DNA of 64,000 nucleotides, from contig NZ_FMMP01000014.1 of NCBI RefSeq assembly GCF_900095725.1, forward strand, positions 17,517 through 81,516, given 5' to 3'. The notes beneath the pieces are model-generated. The model worked only from the letters and a program-made list of their open reading frames with translations, ran no database searches and was not told the DNA's origin. The position numbers were made by a program, and so were the translations under genes. The DNA is from Cellulosilyticum sp. I15G10I2. GTDB taxonomy: Bacteria > Bacillota > Clostridia > Lachnospirales > Cellulosilyticaceae. This document shows, one piece after another, positions 9,809 to 17,699 of the stretch; the stretch's first letter is position 1; the number at the start of each line of letters is the position of its first letter.

Positions 9809-10165
9809 ATGTGTAGAATTAAAGAGGTATTTAGTAAAAAGTTTGAGACATGCAGCATAACTATTGATGAAGCAGATGTATTTGTAGGAAATAAAAAAAA
9901 GATTCCACAAAAAGATTGGACGATTAAGTTTGTTGTAGACGAGGATGAAAGGGGGATATTTTTAGAGTACTATGGGATGAACTCAAGGAATATTCATATG
10001 CATGGGCGTATTTATAATGATGGACAGGAACAAATACTTGATGTATTACAAGAATATATAGCCTATAGGCCAAATGTACCAGGGGATAGAGAAAGAGGCA
10101 CAAAAGAATTTGAACGTTATAATGAGCAAATATTAAATAGGTTAAAAAAGATGCAGTTGTTATAA
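9809..10165 (+). CDS. Conserved small protein of unknown function, copy 1
   Basis: Predicted soluble protein of 118 residues with no signal or membrane segment. I do not recognise the family. It begins MCRIKEVFSK, continues with ITIDEADVFVGN and WTIKFVVDEDERGIFLEYYG, and ends in a charged helix after VPGDRERGT. A second copy at 45251-45607 shares the same blocks and length, roughly two thirds identical by eye. GGAGAGGATGAGGG precedes the start. It stands alone between secA and the tRNA pair. A short TATAAT lies at 9728-9733 without a clear -35. Confidence 0.75.
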   Translation: MCRIKEVFSKKFETCSITIDEADVFVGNKKKIPQKDWTIKFVVDEDERGIFLEYYGMNSRNIHMHGRIYNDGQEQILDVLQEYIAYRPNVPGDRERGTKEFERYNEQILNRLKKMQLL

Positions 10166-10227
10166 TAAGATGCTTAAGGGTAATACACTTGAAATCTAAA
10201 AGTAACATTAAATATCTTTAGCTAATA

Positions 10228-10271
10228 AAATAGATAAACATTATAAATATATCCATAATGTTTATCTATTT
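10228..10271. terminator. AT-rich perfect inverted repeat, probable terminator
   Basis: A 17-bp perfect stem (10228-10244 with 10255-10271) and a 10-base loop. T-richness occurs on both sides, so it could stop transcription from either direction. It lies 60 bases after the small unknown gene. Confidence 0.6.
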
Positions 10272-10349
10272 ATTAAAAGGATGCGCCGTTGTGATACTGT
10301 TATATATCACCAAGTAAGTGCGAGGTAGCGCTAAATTCATTTGTTTTTT

Positions 10350-10420
10350 AAGATAAAAAATAACCATAAGAATATTTTTTGCATAGAGAATATTATTATG
10401 GGTTTTAGATTATTTATCTT
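10350..10420. repeat. Imperfect AT-rich inverted repeat
   Basis: AAGATAAA...ACCATAA...AATATT (10350-10376) is roughly mirrored by AATATT...TTATGG...TTTATCTT (10389-10420). It shares the 430-base gap before the tRNA genes with the preceding repeat; no gene is visible there. Confidence 0.4.
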
Positions 10421-10538
10421 ATAGAAATAGTATGAGTAAAATAAAAGATTAAATACAAGGAAAAATTTGAAGAATTTCTCCATAAAAAAGGAAAAAATAA
10501 AAATCATTAGAAGTTATAAAAAAATAGTAAAAAAACAC

Positions 10539-10567
10539 TTGCATTATGACAAGCTATAAGCTATAAT
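10539..10567 (+). promoter_or_regulatory. Promoter of the tRNA-Met/tRNA-Val operon
   Basis: TTGCAT (10539-10544), 17-base spacer, TATAAT (10562-10567), 29 bases before the first tRNA. Confidence 0.8.
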
Positions 10568-10596
10568 ACAAAAGTGCTTGAGATTACAAGCAGTAC

Positions 10597-10673
10597 GGCG
10601 GAATAGCTCAGTTGGCTAGAGCACACGGTTCATACCCGTGGTGTCGGGGGTTCAAATCCCTTTTCCGCTACCA
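10597..10673 (+). tRNA. tRNA-Met (CAT), elongator type
   Basis: Full cloverleaf of 77 bases with encoded CCA. The acceptor GGCGGAA pairs with TTCCGCT (one G-U at the end). Anticodon stem CACGG/CCGTG encloses TTCATAC, giving CAT. The D-arm AGCTCAGTTGGCTAGAGC and the first acceptor bases resemble the Bacillus elongator tRNA-Met rather than the initiator. A lysidine-type tRNA-Ile is the alternative for a CAT anticodon. Confidence 0.93.
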
Positions 10674-10676
10674 TCT

Positions 10677-10749
10677 GGTCGCTTAGCTCAGCTGGGAGAG
10701 CATCTGCCTTACAAGCAGAGGGTCATAGGTTCGAGCCCTATAGCGACCA
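10677..10749 (+). tRNA. tRNA-Val (TAC)
   Basis: Cloverleaf of 73 bases, no encoded CCA. Acceptor GGTCGCT/AGCGACC; anticodon stem TCTGC/GCAGA encloses CTTACAA, giving TAC; T-arm ATAGGTTCGAGCCCTAT. It follows tRNA-Met after three bases. Confidence 0.95.
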
Positions 10750-10771
10750 TTTGATTATAATTTTAATACAT

Positions 10772-10811
10772 TAAGAGCTGGTATAACTCAAAGTTGTGCT
10801 GGCTCTTTTTG
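10772..10811 (+). terminator. Terminator of the tRNA operon
   Basis: A 15-bp stem with G-U pairs (AAGAGCTGGTATAAC with GTTGTGCTGGCTCTT), followed by five T. Confidence 0.8.
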
Positions 10812-10898
10812 TGTGCGCCTAGATATTTTTGATAGGTATAACTTGGACAGTATAAGAATAATATGCCATAGGGATGTTATTTGAGTCGGAGGGATTAG

Positions 10899-11879
10899 AT
10901 GCTTAGTATAGTACAAGAAATACTAAAAATGTTAAATGGAGAAAATGATAAAACTTTTACTATAGGTTTTTATATCATTGTTATAGCGGTATTGTTCATT
11001 TTCATTTTATTTACTTTTATATGGATTTTAAATAGTACACAGCTTTATAATGCAGTAAGTTATTTTATTAAGCAATATATTATATCCCTAAAGAAAAATT
11101 TACCTGATAGGTATCTCTATGCATTAGTAATTATCAGTGGACTTATTATTATTTTAAGTATTTACATAGACTTATATCACTCTGTTTTAGATAAAATGAT
11201 TCATATAGGGTTATTGTCTGCTATAGGAAAAGCCCTTATCTATGTCGGAATTATTCTTATCCCTACTCTGATTATTATTATTATCAATTATTTTACTCAA
11301 AATTTTTTTGATAATAAAGATCTCAAAAGGTCTGAGAGTAATTTGATCTGGCTGCCTGTTATCTGTATATTTATTACTAAAATGCTTTTTTTTTCTGATA
11401 CGAGACTGCTTTATACAAACAACTTGACTAAGCTTGCCTTAGTTATTGGTCAGATAAGTCTTCTTATATTTGATGCCTTAGTTATTGTTATGAACTACAT
11501 AGCTATTTATAAAAATATAGAAAAATACATTGTCTATAAGGATTTTGATAAAAAGGGGATTAGAAATTTTAACCGTTTTAAAGTATTTATGGTAGTTTCA
11601 TGGCTCATTATTCTCTTGCTTAATATTGTTAATATGGTTTACTGGGCTATAGCCCTGGATCCACAGTGTATTAGATATCATGTGAAAGGAAGACATATGG
11701 GATTATCCTCAGTTATTTACTTTACAATAATTACTTTTTTTACTGTAGGATATGGTGATATTTCGGCCTACAATTGGTTTGGGCAACTTATTGTATCAGT
11801 AATTGTTATCTCGGGCTGGCTTTATATTATTGTAGGCGCTGGCAGTATATTGGCTATAGAAAAAAGATCTAAAGAATAA
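10899..11879 (+). CDS. Potassium channel-like membrane protein
   Basis: Integral membrane protein, 326 residues, with about six hydrophobic helices before a pore module at the C-terminus. The selectivity filter is TVGYGD (residues about 282-287) inside YFTIITFFTVGYGD, followed by a last helix. This is the Ion_trans_2 type K+ pore. No RCK/TrkA-N regulatory domain follows: the protein ends about 40 residues after the filter. The N-terminal helices do not show a charged S4-like voltage sensor. GTCGGAGGG precedes the ATG. Confidence 0.8.
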   Translation: MLSIVQEILKMLNGENDKTFTIGFYIIVIAVLFIFILFTFIWILNSTQLYNAVSYFIKQYIISLKKNLPDRYLYALVIISGLIIILSIYIDLYHSVLDKMIHIGLLSAIGKALIYVGIILIPTLIIIIINYFTQNFFDNKDLKRSESNLIWLPVICIFITKMLFFSDTRLLYTNNLTKLALVIGQISLLIFDALVIVMNYIAIYKNIEKYIVYKDFDKKGIRNFNRFKVFMVVSWLIILLLNIVNMVYWAIALDPQCIRYHVKGRHMGLSSVIYFTIITFFTVGYGDISAYNWFGQLIVSVIVISGWLYIIVGAGSILAIEKRSKE

Positions 11880-11909
11880 TGTATAAGGAATAACCCATAA
11901 ATAATGGTT

Positions 11910-11916
11910 TTCGACA
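11910..11916 (-). promoter_or_regulatory. Possible Spo0A box upstream of spoIIE
   Basis: TTCGACA is the exact complement of the TGTCGAA core bound by phosphorylated Spo0A. It lies about 140 bases upstream of the proposed -10 of spoIIE. Confidence 0.45.
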
Positions 11917-11994
11917 ATAAGTTGTGAAAATGAAGAAGGATACTTGTTTTTCCTAGGAAATAAATAAATATAGGTTTATGAAATCAAAGTATAT

Positions 11995-12001
11995 TGTCGC
12001 A
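11995..12001 (+). promoter_or_regulatory. Possible second Spo0A box
   Basis: TGTCGCA matches the TGTCGAA core at six of seven positions and lies about 30 bases upstream of the proposed -35. Confidence 0.4.
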
Positions 12002-12027
12002 AAGTTTTTTGAAATATTTCCATATAT

Positions 12028-12059
12028 TTACAAAAATATAAACTCTCTCTTTGTATAAT
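12028..12059 (+). promoter_or_regulatory. Candidate spoIIE promoter with long spacer
   Basis: TTACAA (12028-12033) and TATAAT (12054-12059, with an extended TG) are 20 bases apart. Over-long spacing is a known feature of Spo0A-activated sigma-A promoters of spoIIE and spoIIG in Bacillus. Confidence 0.45.
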
Positions 12060-12085
12060 TAATATTACTGTGGAAGGGAGAGATT

Positions 12086-14449
12086 ATGTTGATTCGTACA
12101 AAAGAAGAAAAGAGAGAGAAGTTATTTGAAAACTTAAAAATGATTAAGTGGGCACAAGTCATGCTTTGTATTATAGGTTTTTTTCTAAGCAGAATTATTG
12201 TGTTTGACACGTTTTATACTTTAAGTGTGTGTTATATAGGTGCAGTATATTTTGATAAAACACTTAGAAAGTGGACAAGTATTATGAGTTTGATAGGTCT
12301 TATTTCTTTGGGGGTATTTGATACACACATACTTAAATATTTATTTATTATTATACTCATTGTTTTATTCAGAGGTTATATGTATATGAGCGGTACAAAA
12401 TTTACATTAAGAAATCAAGCTATTATTACATGTGGCGCAATTTTTTGTATTAATACGCTATTAGTCATTATTAACGGTTTTAAAGTATTTGATGTATTAA
12501 CAGGATTATTAGAAGCGGTTATTAGTATAGGTTTAGTTGTTATTTTATGCTGTAGTGCAGAAATCATTAGTAAGAATAGAACAGTACAGCTTACTCAAAA
12601 AGAAAATATTAGCATGGCTTTTTTTGCAGCATGTGTTCTTGGTGGGTTAGTTGATTTCTACATACAAGTCCCGCTGTTTACACGTATTTACTTTAGAGAT
12701 GTTATTACCTTTGTAATCATTATTGCAATCACGTATCTTGGGGGAACGAATATAGGTGTAACTATGACGTTGGTCATGAGTACATTGTTAGTTATTATAG
12801 GGTATATGCCCCCTCATTTTGTTGCCATCTATACATTGGCAGTACTTACAGGTACGATCTTCGCTACACTAGGCAGAATGGGTGTTATATTTGCAACAGG
12901 GATAGGACTATTATTGGGTTTTGCTTTATTTAATAATCGCATCATTGATATGCAGATATTTGGAGCATATCTTACAGCGTATATAATAAGTATATTAATA
13001 CCTAAAAGATATTTTGGTATCGCAGCTTGGTTTGCCTGTGAATCATCAAAAGAAGAAGAGAAACATCTTATGAGAGTACAGAAGATTATTACTGAGAAAT
13101 TAAGCCAATTTTCTAGAGCTTTTTATAATTTGAGTCATACTTTTGAAAAAATATCTGATAAGAAAGTGTTCCTAGATGAAAAAGATATTAATCATATCAT
13201 AGAAGATACCGGAGAAAAAATGTGCCAAAATTGTTCTATGAAGGAATTTTGCTGGAGGGATTATATTGATAAAACGTATCAAAATGCTTATAAAATGTTG
13301 GATTTGATAGAGCAAAAAGGTCAATTAAAGATAGGGGATATACCTGAGAGTTTTAAGAAGGCTTGTCCTAATGCAGAAAGTTTTGCTTGTACCCTAAGTT
13401 TTAAATTAGATTTATTTAAACAAAACCTTATGTGGAAAAATAGATTTGTAGAGAGTAGGAGTCTTGTAGGTCAACAATTTGAAGCTATTGCTGAAAGTAT
13501 TTCAAAGCTTTGTGTAGATATAGAAAAAGAGTTCTATTTCAATAAAGAAGATGAAAACTTCATTAAAGAAATACTTCATAGCAACGGTATTAAAACGAAA
13601 GATATTATGGTGCTTGAGAACAATGGAAGAAAAGAAGAAATACATGTGTATACCCCTTATTATAAGAATGATATGGAGATAAAAGAGGGTATTAAAAAAG
13701 CCATTAATAAGGCACTTGATGTTAAGGTTGAAACAGAAAGATTAGAATGTAATGAACAAGAAAAATACCTGTACTTTAAGTTCAAAGTGACTAAATCATA
13801 TGGCGTAGCTGCGGGGGCCGCATTTCATGCAAAAGGGGAGATATCAGGGGATGTTTACAGTTGCATGGAAGTTGAAGAAGGGAAGTATTTACTTGCACTT
13901 GCAGATGGTATGGGAAGCGGTAAGCTGGCATCTGAAGAAAGCACAGCGACTATAGAACTTTTGGAAAACTTTATGGACTCAGGATTTAAAAATGATCTTG
14001 CTGTTAAAATTATTAATTCAGTCCTTGTCCTTAAATCAGATATTGAAAATTTTTCAACGATGGATATTACACTTATTGATGAATATACGGGTGTTGCAGA
14101 ATTTCTAAAATTAGGGGCAGCAACTAGTTTTATTCTGAGAAATAATGAAGTAATGACGATACAAGCAAGTACATTGCCGATAGGGATACTCAATGATGTA
14201 GATATAGAAGTTTGTAAAAAGCAGCTTAAAGATGGAGATGTAATTATTATGGTTACAGATGGAATGCTGCAAGGAGAGAATGAACTTTTGGGAAAAGAAG
14301 ATACTTTTAAACATTTTATACTAGAGGCTAATACGAATAATCCTTCATATATGGCTGAATATCTTATGAAGAAAAGCAGAGACTTATTAGGTAATGCAGA
14401 AAATGATGATATGACCATTATTGTCGCGAGGATATGGCAAAAAAATTAA
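12086..14449 (+). CDS. spoIIE: Stage II sporulation protein E (PP2C phosphatase)
   Basis: Membrane-bound serine phosphatase, 787 residues. It dephosphorylates SpoIIAA to release sigma-F in the forespore and takes part in asymmetric septation. About ten hydrophobic helices fill residues 20-310. A linker with a Cys-rich patch (CQNCSMKEFCW) follows. The PP2C domain from about 590 contains ADGMGSGKLASEES and NDDMTIIVARI with the expected metal-binding Asp residues. GGAAGGGAGAG precedes the ATG. It lies in the classic order tRNA, spoIIE, tilS, hpt, ftsH. Confidence 0.96.
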   Translation: MLIRTKEEKREKLFENLKMIKWAQVMLCIIGFFLSRIIVFDTFYTLSVCYIGAVYFDKTLRKWTSIMSLIGLISLGVFDTHILKYLFIIILIVLFRGYMYMSGTKFTLRNQAIITCGAIFCINTLLVIINGFKVFDVLTGLLEAVISIGLVVILCCSAEIISKNRTVQLTQKENISMAFFAACVLGGLVDFYIQVPLFTRIYFRDVITFVIIIAITYLGGTNIGVTMTLVMSTLLVIIGYMPPHFVAIYTLAVLTGTIFATLGRMGVIFATGIGLLLGFALFNNRIIDMQIFGAYLTAYIISILIPKRYFGIAAWFACESSKEEEKHLMRVQKIITEKLSQFSRAFYNLSHTFEKISDKKVFLDEKDINHIIEDTGEKMCQNCSMKEFCWRDYIDKTYQNAYKMLDLIEQKGQLKIGDIPESFKKACPNAESFACTLSFKLDLFKQNLMWKNRFVESRSLVGQQFEAIAESISKLCVDIEKEFYFNKEDENFIKEILHSNGIKTKDIMVLENNGRKEEIHVYTPYYKNDMEIKEGIKKAINKALDVKVETERLECNEQEKYLYFKFKVTKSYGVAAGAAFHAKGEISGDVYSCMEVEEGKYLLALADGMGSGKLASEESTATIELLENFMDSGFKNDLAVKIINSVLVLKSDIENFSTMDITLIDEYTGVAEFLKLGAATSFILRNNEVMTIQASTLPIGILNDVDIEVCKKQLKDGDVIIMVTDGMLQGENELLGKEDTFKHFILEANTNNPSYMAEYLMKKSRDLLGNAENDDMTIIVARIWQKN

Positions 14450-14498
14450 AAGATATGCTTTAAGGCTTAAACCCTTAAAGCGTATCTTTTGGTTTTTT
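14448..14498. terminator. Terminator between spoIIE and the convergent DUF1540 gene
   Basis: An 18-bp stem (AAAAGATATGCTTTAAGG with CCTTAAAGCGTATCTTTT, one G-U pair), followed by GGTTTTTT. It overlaps the spoIIE stop and may serve both directions. Confidence 0.8.
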
Positions 14499-14506
14499 AT
14501 TAACTA

Positions 14507-14818
14507 TTATTTTTCATGAAAAGTTGCGCACAATGTGTCACCGGAATCGTGACAAGCATTTTCACCCGAAATTTGAATGCTAGATGCTTCGCACACGTAA
14601 TCAGAGTTGTACTTACATTTAACTGCATCACATTGAACACTCATATGGGGAGTAGGTTCATAAGACATGCTGTTTTGGGCTGATTGCGGGATAAATGTAT
14701 TGCAGCATGTAGCATCAGGATCAGATGCTCTTTTGCCATCTACGCTGATACGGCCAGCAGAGCAATAATTATCTTGATGATAGGCACAACTATCAACATG
14801 ACATCTTAAATCAGGCAT
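14507..14818 (-). CDS. DUF1540 cysteine-rich protein, copy 1
   Basis: Protein of 103 residues built of two DUF1540 units. Unit one is CHVDSCAYHQDNYC...ATCC; unit two is CDAVKCKYNSDYVC...TLC. Spaced cysteines suggest metal binding. The function is not established. A TAAGGAGG sits before the ATG. It is convergent with spoIIE. A second two-unit DUF1540 gene is at 56369-56689 on the other strand. Confidence 0.88.
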   Translation of the reverse strand: MPDLRCHVDSCAYHQDNYCSAGRISVDGKRASDPDATCCNTFIPQSAQNSMSYEPTPHMSVQCDAVKCKYNSDYVCEASSIQISGENACHDSGDTLCATFHEK

Positions 14819-14989
14819 AAATAAAACCTCCTTAAGTTAATAAAGTATATAAATAGAATTGTTCTAAATGAATATACCTATATAGTTTATCTATTTTAAT
14901 ATAATATATTCAGTAAAAGTCCTTAGAGAATGAATAAAGTTGTTGTGATTTGGCAAATGTCTAATTATTAATATGCTAAGGAGAATAAG

Positions 14990-15289
14990 ATGAAAAAACA
15001 AATTACAATAGATGGTGAAAACAGTGATTGGTATGAAAAAGCAATTTTTATATTAAAAGAGAGTAAGAAACCTTATATGCCAGATAATTTATTTTTATAT
15101 GCAGAGCATATAGTAGAAAATCATCTTAAAAAAAATCCCATGCCTTATGTTTATAAAGAAATGGAGAGAAAAACTGCACATAAAAAAAAGGGCAATATCA
15201 TGGCCCAAAAGATTGATAAATTTTTTAATATCTCTTTGATTATCTGTGGGGTTGGGATTATTGCTTTAGCAGTAGCTATGTTTATTTAA
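14990..15289 (+). CDS. Small tail-anchored membrane protein, unknown
   Basis: Predicted product of 99 residues. I do not recognise it. The N-terminal 75 residues are soluble and charged. One hydrophobic segment at the very end (about residues 80-99, ISLIICGVGIIALAVAMFI) would anchor it in the membrane with its bulk in the cytoplasm. CTAAGGAG precedes the ATG. Its stop codon overlaps the stop of the convergent tautomerase gene by four bases. Confidence 0.65.
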   Translation: MKKQITIDGENSDWYEKAIFILKESKKPYMPDNLFLYAEHIVENHLKKNPMPYVYKEMERKTAHKKKGNIMAQKIDKFFNISLIICGVGIIALAVAMFI

Positions 15290-15630
15290 AAATTGCGGCC
15301 GTCAAATCCCCATGCAGAAACTTCTTCATATTTAATGTAAATACAGTCAGATGGAATGTCAAGCTCGCGTAAATAGAGCGCACATATTTCTTGTGTAACT
15401 TTATCTAGTGCAGCTTTAGGAGCAGCACCAAAGATCTTTACTTCAATAAAAGCACCAAAATCTAATTTCATACCCTTGAAGTATAGAGAATAATTATCTT
15501 CAAAGCCTAGCATCAAATAATTTTCGCTCTTGCCTGGAATAAGTGTAATAATCTTTCCAAGCTCTTGTTTAAGTATTTCTTTTTTTTGTTCTGTAAGCGG
15601 GGTTGTAACTTTTGAATCAATATATGGCAT
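15286..15630 (-). CDS. MIF-like tautomerase family protein
   Basis: Protein of 114 residues resembling macrophage migration inhibitory factor and phenylpyruvate tautomerase. The ATG at 15630 puts proline directly after Met (MPYIDSK), as needed for the catalytic N-terminal Pro1. A conserved Lys sits in IPGKSENYLM, and the C-terminus IYIKYEEVSAWGFDGRNF follows the family pattern. A GTG three codons upstream is possible but would bury the proline; AAGGGTGG fits the ATG. A physiological substrate is not known for bacterial homologues. It is not in an operon. Confidence 0.82.
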   Translation of the reverse strand: MPYIDSKVTTPLTEQKKEILKQELGKIITLIPGKSENYLMLGFEDNYSLYFKGMKLDFGAFIEVKIFGAAPKAALDKVTQEICALYLRELDIPSDCIYIKYEEVSAWGFDGRNF

Positions 15631-15769
15631 AGTAACCACCCTTTCTTATTAGTGAATTTTTAAATAATTAGATAGTGCTTAAACCTAATTTATATTATAA
15701 TGGAGAGATGAATTTATTAAAAGGATATTTTAAGCAGTAGAATTTGAGTGGAGGTATGAGGAGATTAGA

Positions 15770-17140
15770 ATGTTGAAGGCTATAGAAAATAAAGTGAGAA
15801 ATTTTATACGTAAGTATAACCTTATACAAAATGGGGATAATTTAGTAGTAGGTGTATCAGGCGGTGCAGATTCTATGATGTTACTTCACTTTCTGCATAG
15901 GTACCAAAGTTATTATAATATCCAAATAAAAGTAGCGCATATACATCATGGCATACGTGATGAAGCAGAGCGTGATGCATTATTTGTTGAAGAGATATGT
16001 AAGAAGTGGGAGCTTCCGTACTATAGACATAATTGTAACATTAAGCAGTTGGCGAGAGCGCACGGGATATCAGAAGAAGAAGCAGGAAGAATAGAAAGAT
16101 ATAATTTCTTTATATCTTTATCAAATCATTGTAGTAAAATAGTAACAGCACATAATAAAAATGATCAGGCTGAGACTTTGATTATGCGGTTCTTAAGAGG
16201 AACAGATATAAATGGTTTAGGAGGTATACCCCCTCAGAGAGATAATATTATTAGGCCGCTCCTATGTCTTAAAAGAACAGAAATTGAAGCCTACTGTTTA
16301 TATCATGGTATAAGTTATAAAGATGATCATACAAACTTTATGACTATTTATACACGAAATAAAGTGCGGTTAGAGTGCATACCCTATATAGAACAAAATA
16401 TTAATCCTAATATTGTTAATCTGCTCGGGGAACATAGTGAGTTATATCGTGAAGGCGAAGCGTTTCTTAAGATGCATACCCATGGACTATTTGAAAAGTG
16501 CGCTGTAAAGTCTAAGGGGAACATATCCATAAATTTAACACAGTTTCAAGAGTATCATAAGTATGTTCAGAGAAGAGTTATTTTATTAGCCCTTGAAGCA
16601 TTAAATACTATTGTCAAAGATATTACTTTAAAGCATTTGGAGAGTATCATTGGACTTTGCGATTTGCAAAGTGGTAAGAAGATTTGTCTCCCGCACAATA
16701 TTGTGGCATATAAAGAATATGAGGAGTTAATTATAGGGTATAAAGAGTCCGAAGATGTTTCTTATAGATATCCTCTTGATCTAGGTATAAAAGAAGTGCC
16801 AGAAGCTAGAGGAACTGTTATACTTACAGTAGTTAAAAAAGAATCAATTAACCAAAAAAATGAAAAAATGTATACTAAGTATATTGATTATGGTAAAATA
16901 AAGGCTGGATTGGAGATGCGTACAAGATTACCGCATGATTATATTGCCACTAAGGAAGGAACTAAAAAACTTAAGAAGTTTTTTATAGACGATAAAGTTC
17001 CTAAAACTCAGAGAGATAGTATACCGCTTATAGCAGATGGAGAAGAAATTATATGGATTATTGGGAGTAGATTAAGTGCTAATTACTATGTCACTGAAGC
17101 CACTAAACAGGTACTAGAAATAAAAATAATTTTCAATTAG
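15770..17140 (+). CDS. tilS: tRNA(Ile)-lysidine synthase
   Basis: N-type ATP pyrophosphatase that converts C34 of tRNA-Ile(CAU) to lysidine, so that AUA is read as Ile; 456 residues. The PP-loop VVGVSGGADSMM lies at residues 26-37. HIHHGIRDEAERDA and TAHNKNDQAETLIMRFLRGTDINGL are the TilS core motifs. A C-terminal substrate-binding and TilS-C domain fills residues 220-456. It begins the conserved tilS-hpt-ftsH string, and hpt follows 14 bases after the stop. Confidence 0.95.
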   Translation: MLKAIENKVRNFIRKYNLIQNGDNLVVGVSGGADSMMLLHFLHRYQSYYNIQIKVAHIHHGIRDEAERDALFVEEICKKWELPYYRHNCNIKQLARAHGISEEEAGRIERYNFFISLSNHCSKIVTAHNKNDQAETLIMRFLRGTDINGLGGIPPQRDNIIRPLLCLKRTEIEAYCLYHGISYKDDHTNFMTIYTRNKVRLECIPYIEQNINPNIVNLLGEHSELYREGEAFLKMHTHGLFEKCAVKSKGNISINLTQFQEYHKYVQRRVILLALEALNTIVKDITLKHLESIIGLCDLQSGKKICLPHNIVAYKEYEELIIGYKESEDVSYRYPLDLGIKEVPEARGTVILTVVKKESINQKNEKMYTKYIDYGKIKAGLEMRTRLPHDYIATKEGTKKLKKFFIDDKVPKTQRDSIPLIADGEEIIWIIGSRLSANYYVTEATKQVLEIKIIFN

Positions 17141-17154
17141 TTACAGGAGGGACC

Positions 17155-17673
17155 ATGTTAAAATTAGAAACGCTCATATCAGAAGATGAGTTACAAAAAC
17201 GCATTAAAGAACTTGGAGCGCAGATTACAAAGGATTATGAAGGGCAAGAAATCATTGTTTTGTGCATACTTAAGGGCGGTGTTATGTTTATGACAGATCT
17301 TGTTAAACACATACAAGTGCCTATTAAAATGGAATTTATGGTAGTATCAAGTTATGGAGATGAATATAAAAGCAGTGGGGTAGTTAAAATTTTAAAAGAT
17401 TTAGATGAGCCCATTGAAGGAAAACATGTCTTAATTGTTGAAGATATTATTGATTCAGGAAGAACACTTAGATACATTAAAAGTATTTTAAGGGAAAGAG
17501 GACCACAAAGCATTAAGATATGTACGTTGCTTGATAAAGTTGAGCAAAGACAGACCAATGTTGATGTACAATATACAGGTTTTACAATTGAAAATGAATT
17601 TGTTATTGGATACGGTCTTGACTACAAGCAATATTATAGAAATATACCTTATATTGCAGTTAACAGAGAATAG
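17155..17673 (+). CDS. hpt: Hypoxanthine phosphoribosyltransferase
   Basis: Purine salvage enzyme making IMP/GMP from hypoxanthine or guanine and PRPP, 172 residues. The PRPP-binding motif VLIVEDIIDSGRTL lies around residues 90-103. The N-terminal LKGGVMFMTDL holds the flexible-loop region, and the C-terminal ENEFVIGYGLDYKQYYRN is standard for bacterial HPRT. TACAGGAGGG precedes the ATG. It is in an operon with tilS and ftsH, as in Bacillus. Confidence 0.95.
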   Translation: MLKLETLISEDELQKRIKELGAQITKDYEGQEIIVLCILKGGVMFMTDLVKHIQVPIKMEFMVVSSYGDEYKSSGVVKILKDLDEPIEGKHVLIVEDIIDSGRTLRYIKSILRERGPQSIKICTLLDKVEQRQTNVDVQYTGFTIENEFVIGYGLDYKQYYRNIPYIAVNRE

Positions 17674-17699
17674 AATAAAAGGGAAGGAGGAAATAAAAT

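Noticed and set aside
10597..10673. tRNA with CAT as the lysidine-modified tRNA-Ile
   Set aside because: The acceptor and D-arm resemble elongator tRNA-Met of Bacillus more closely; not fully excluded.
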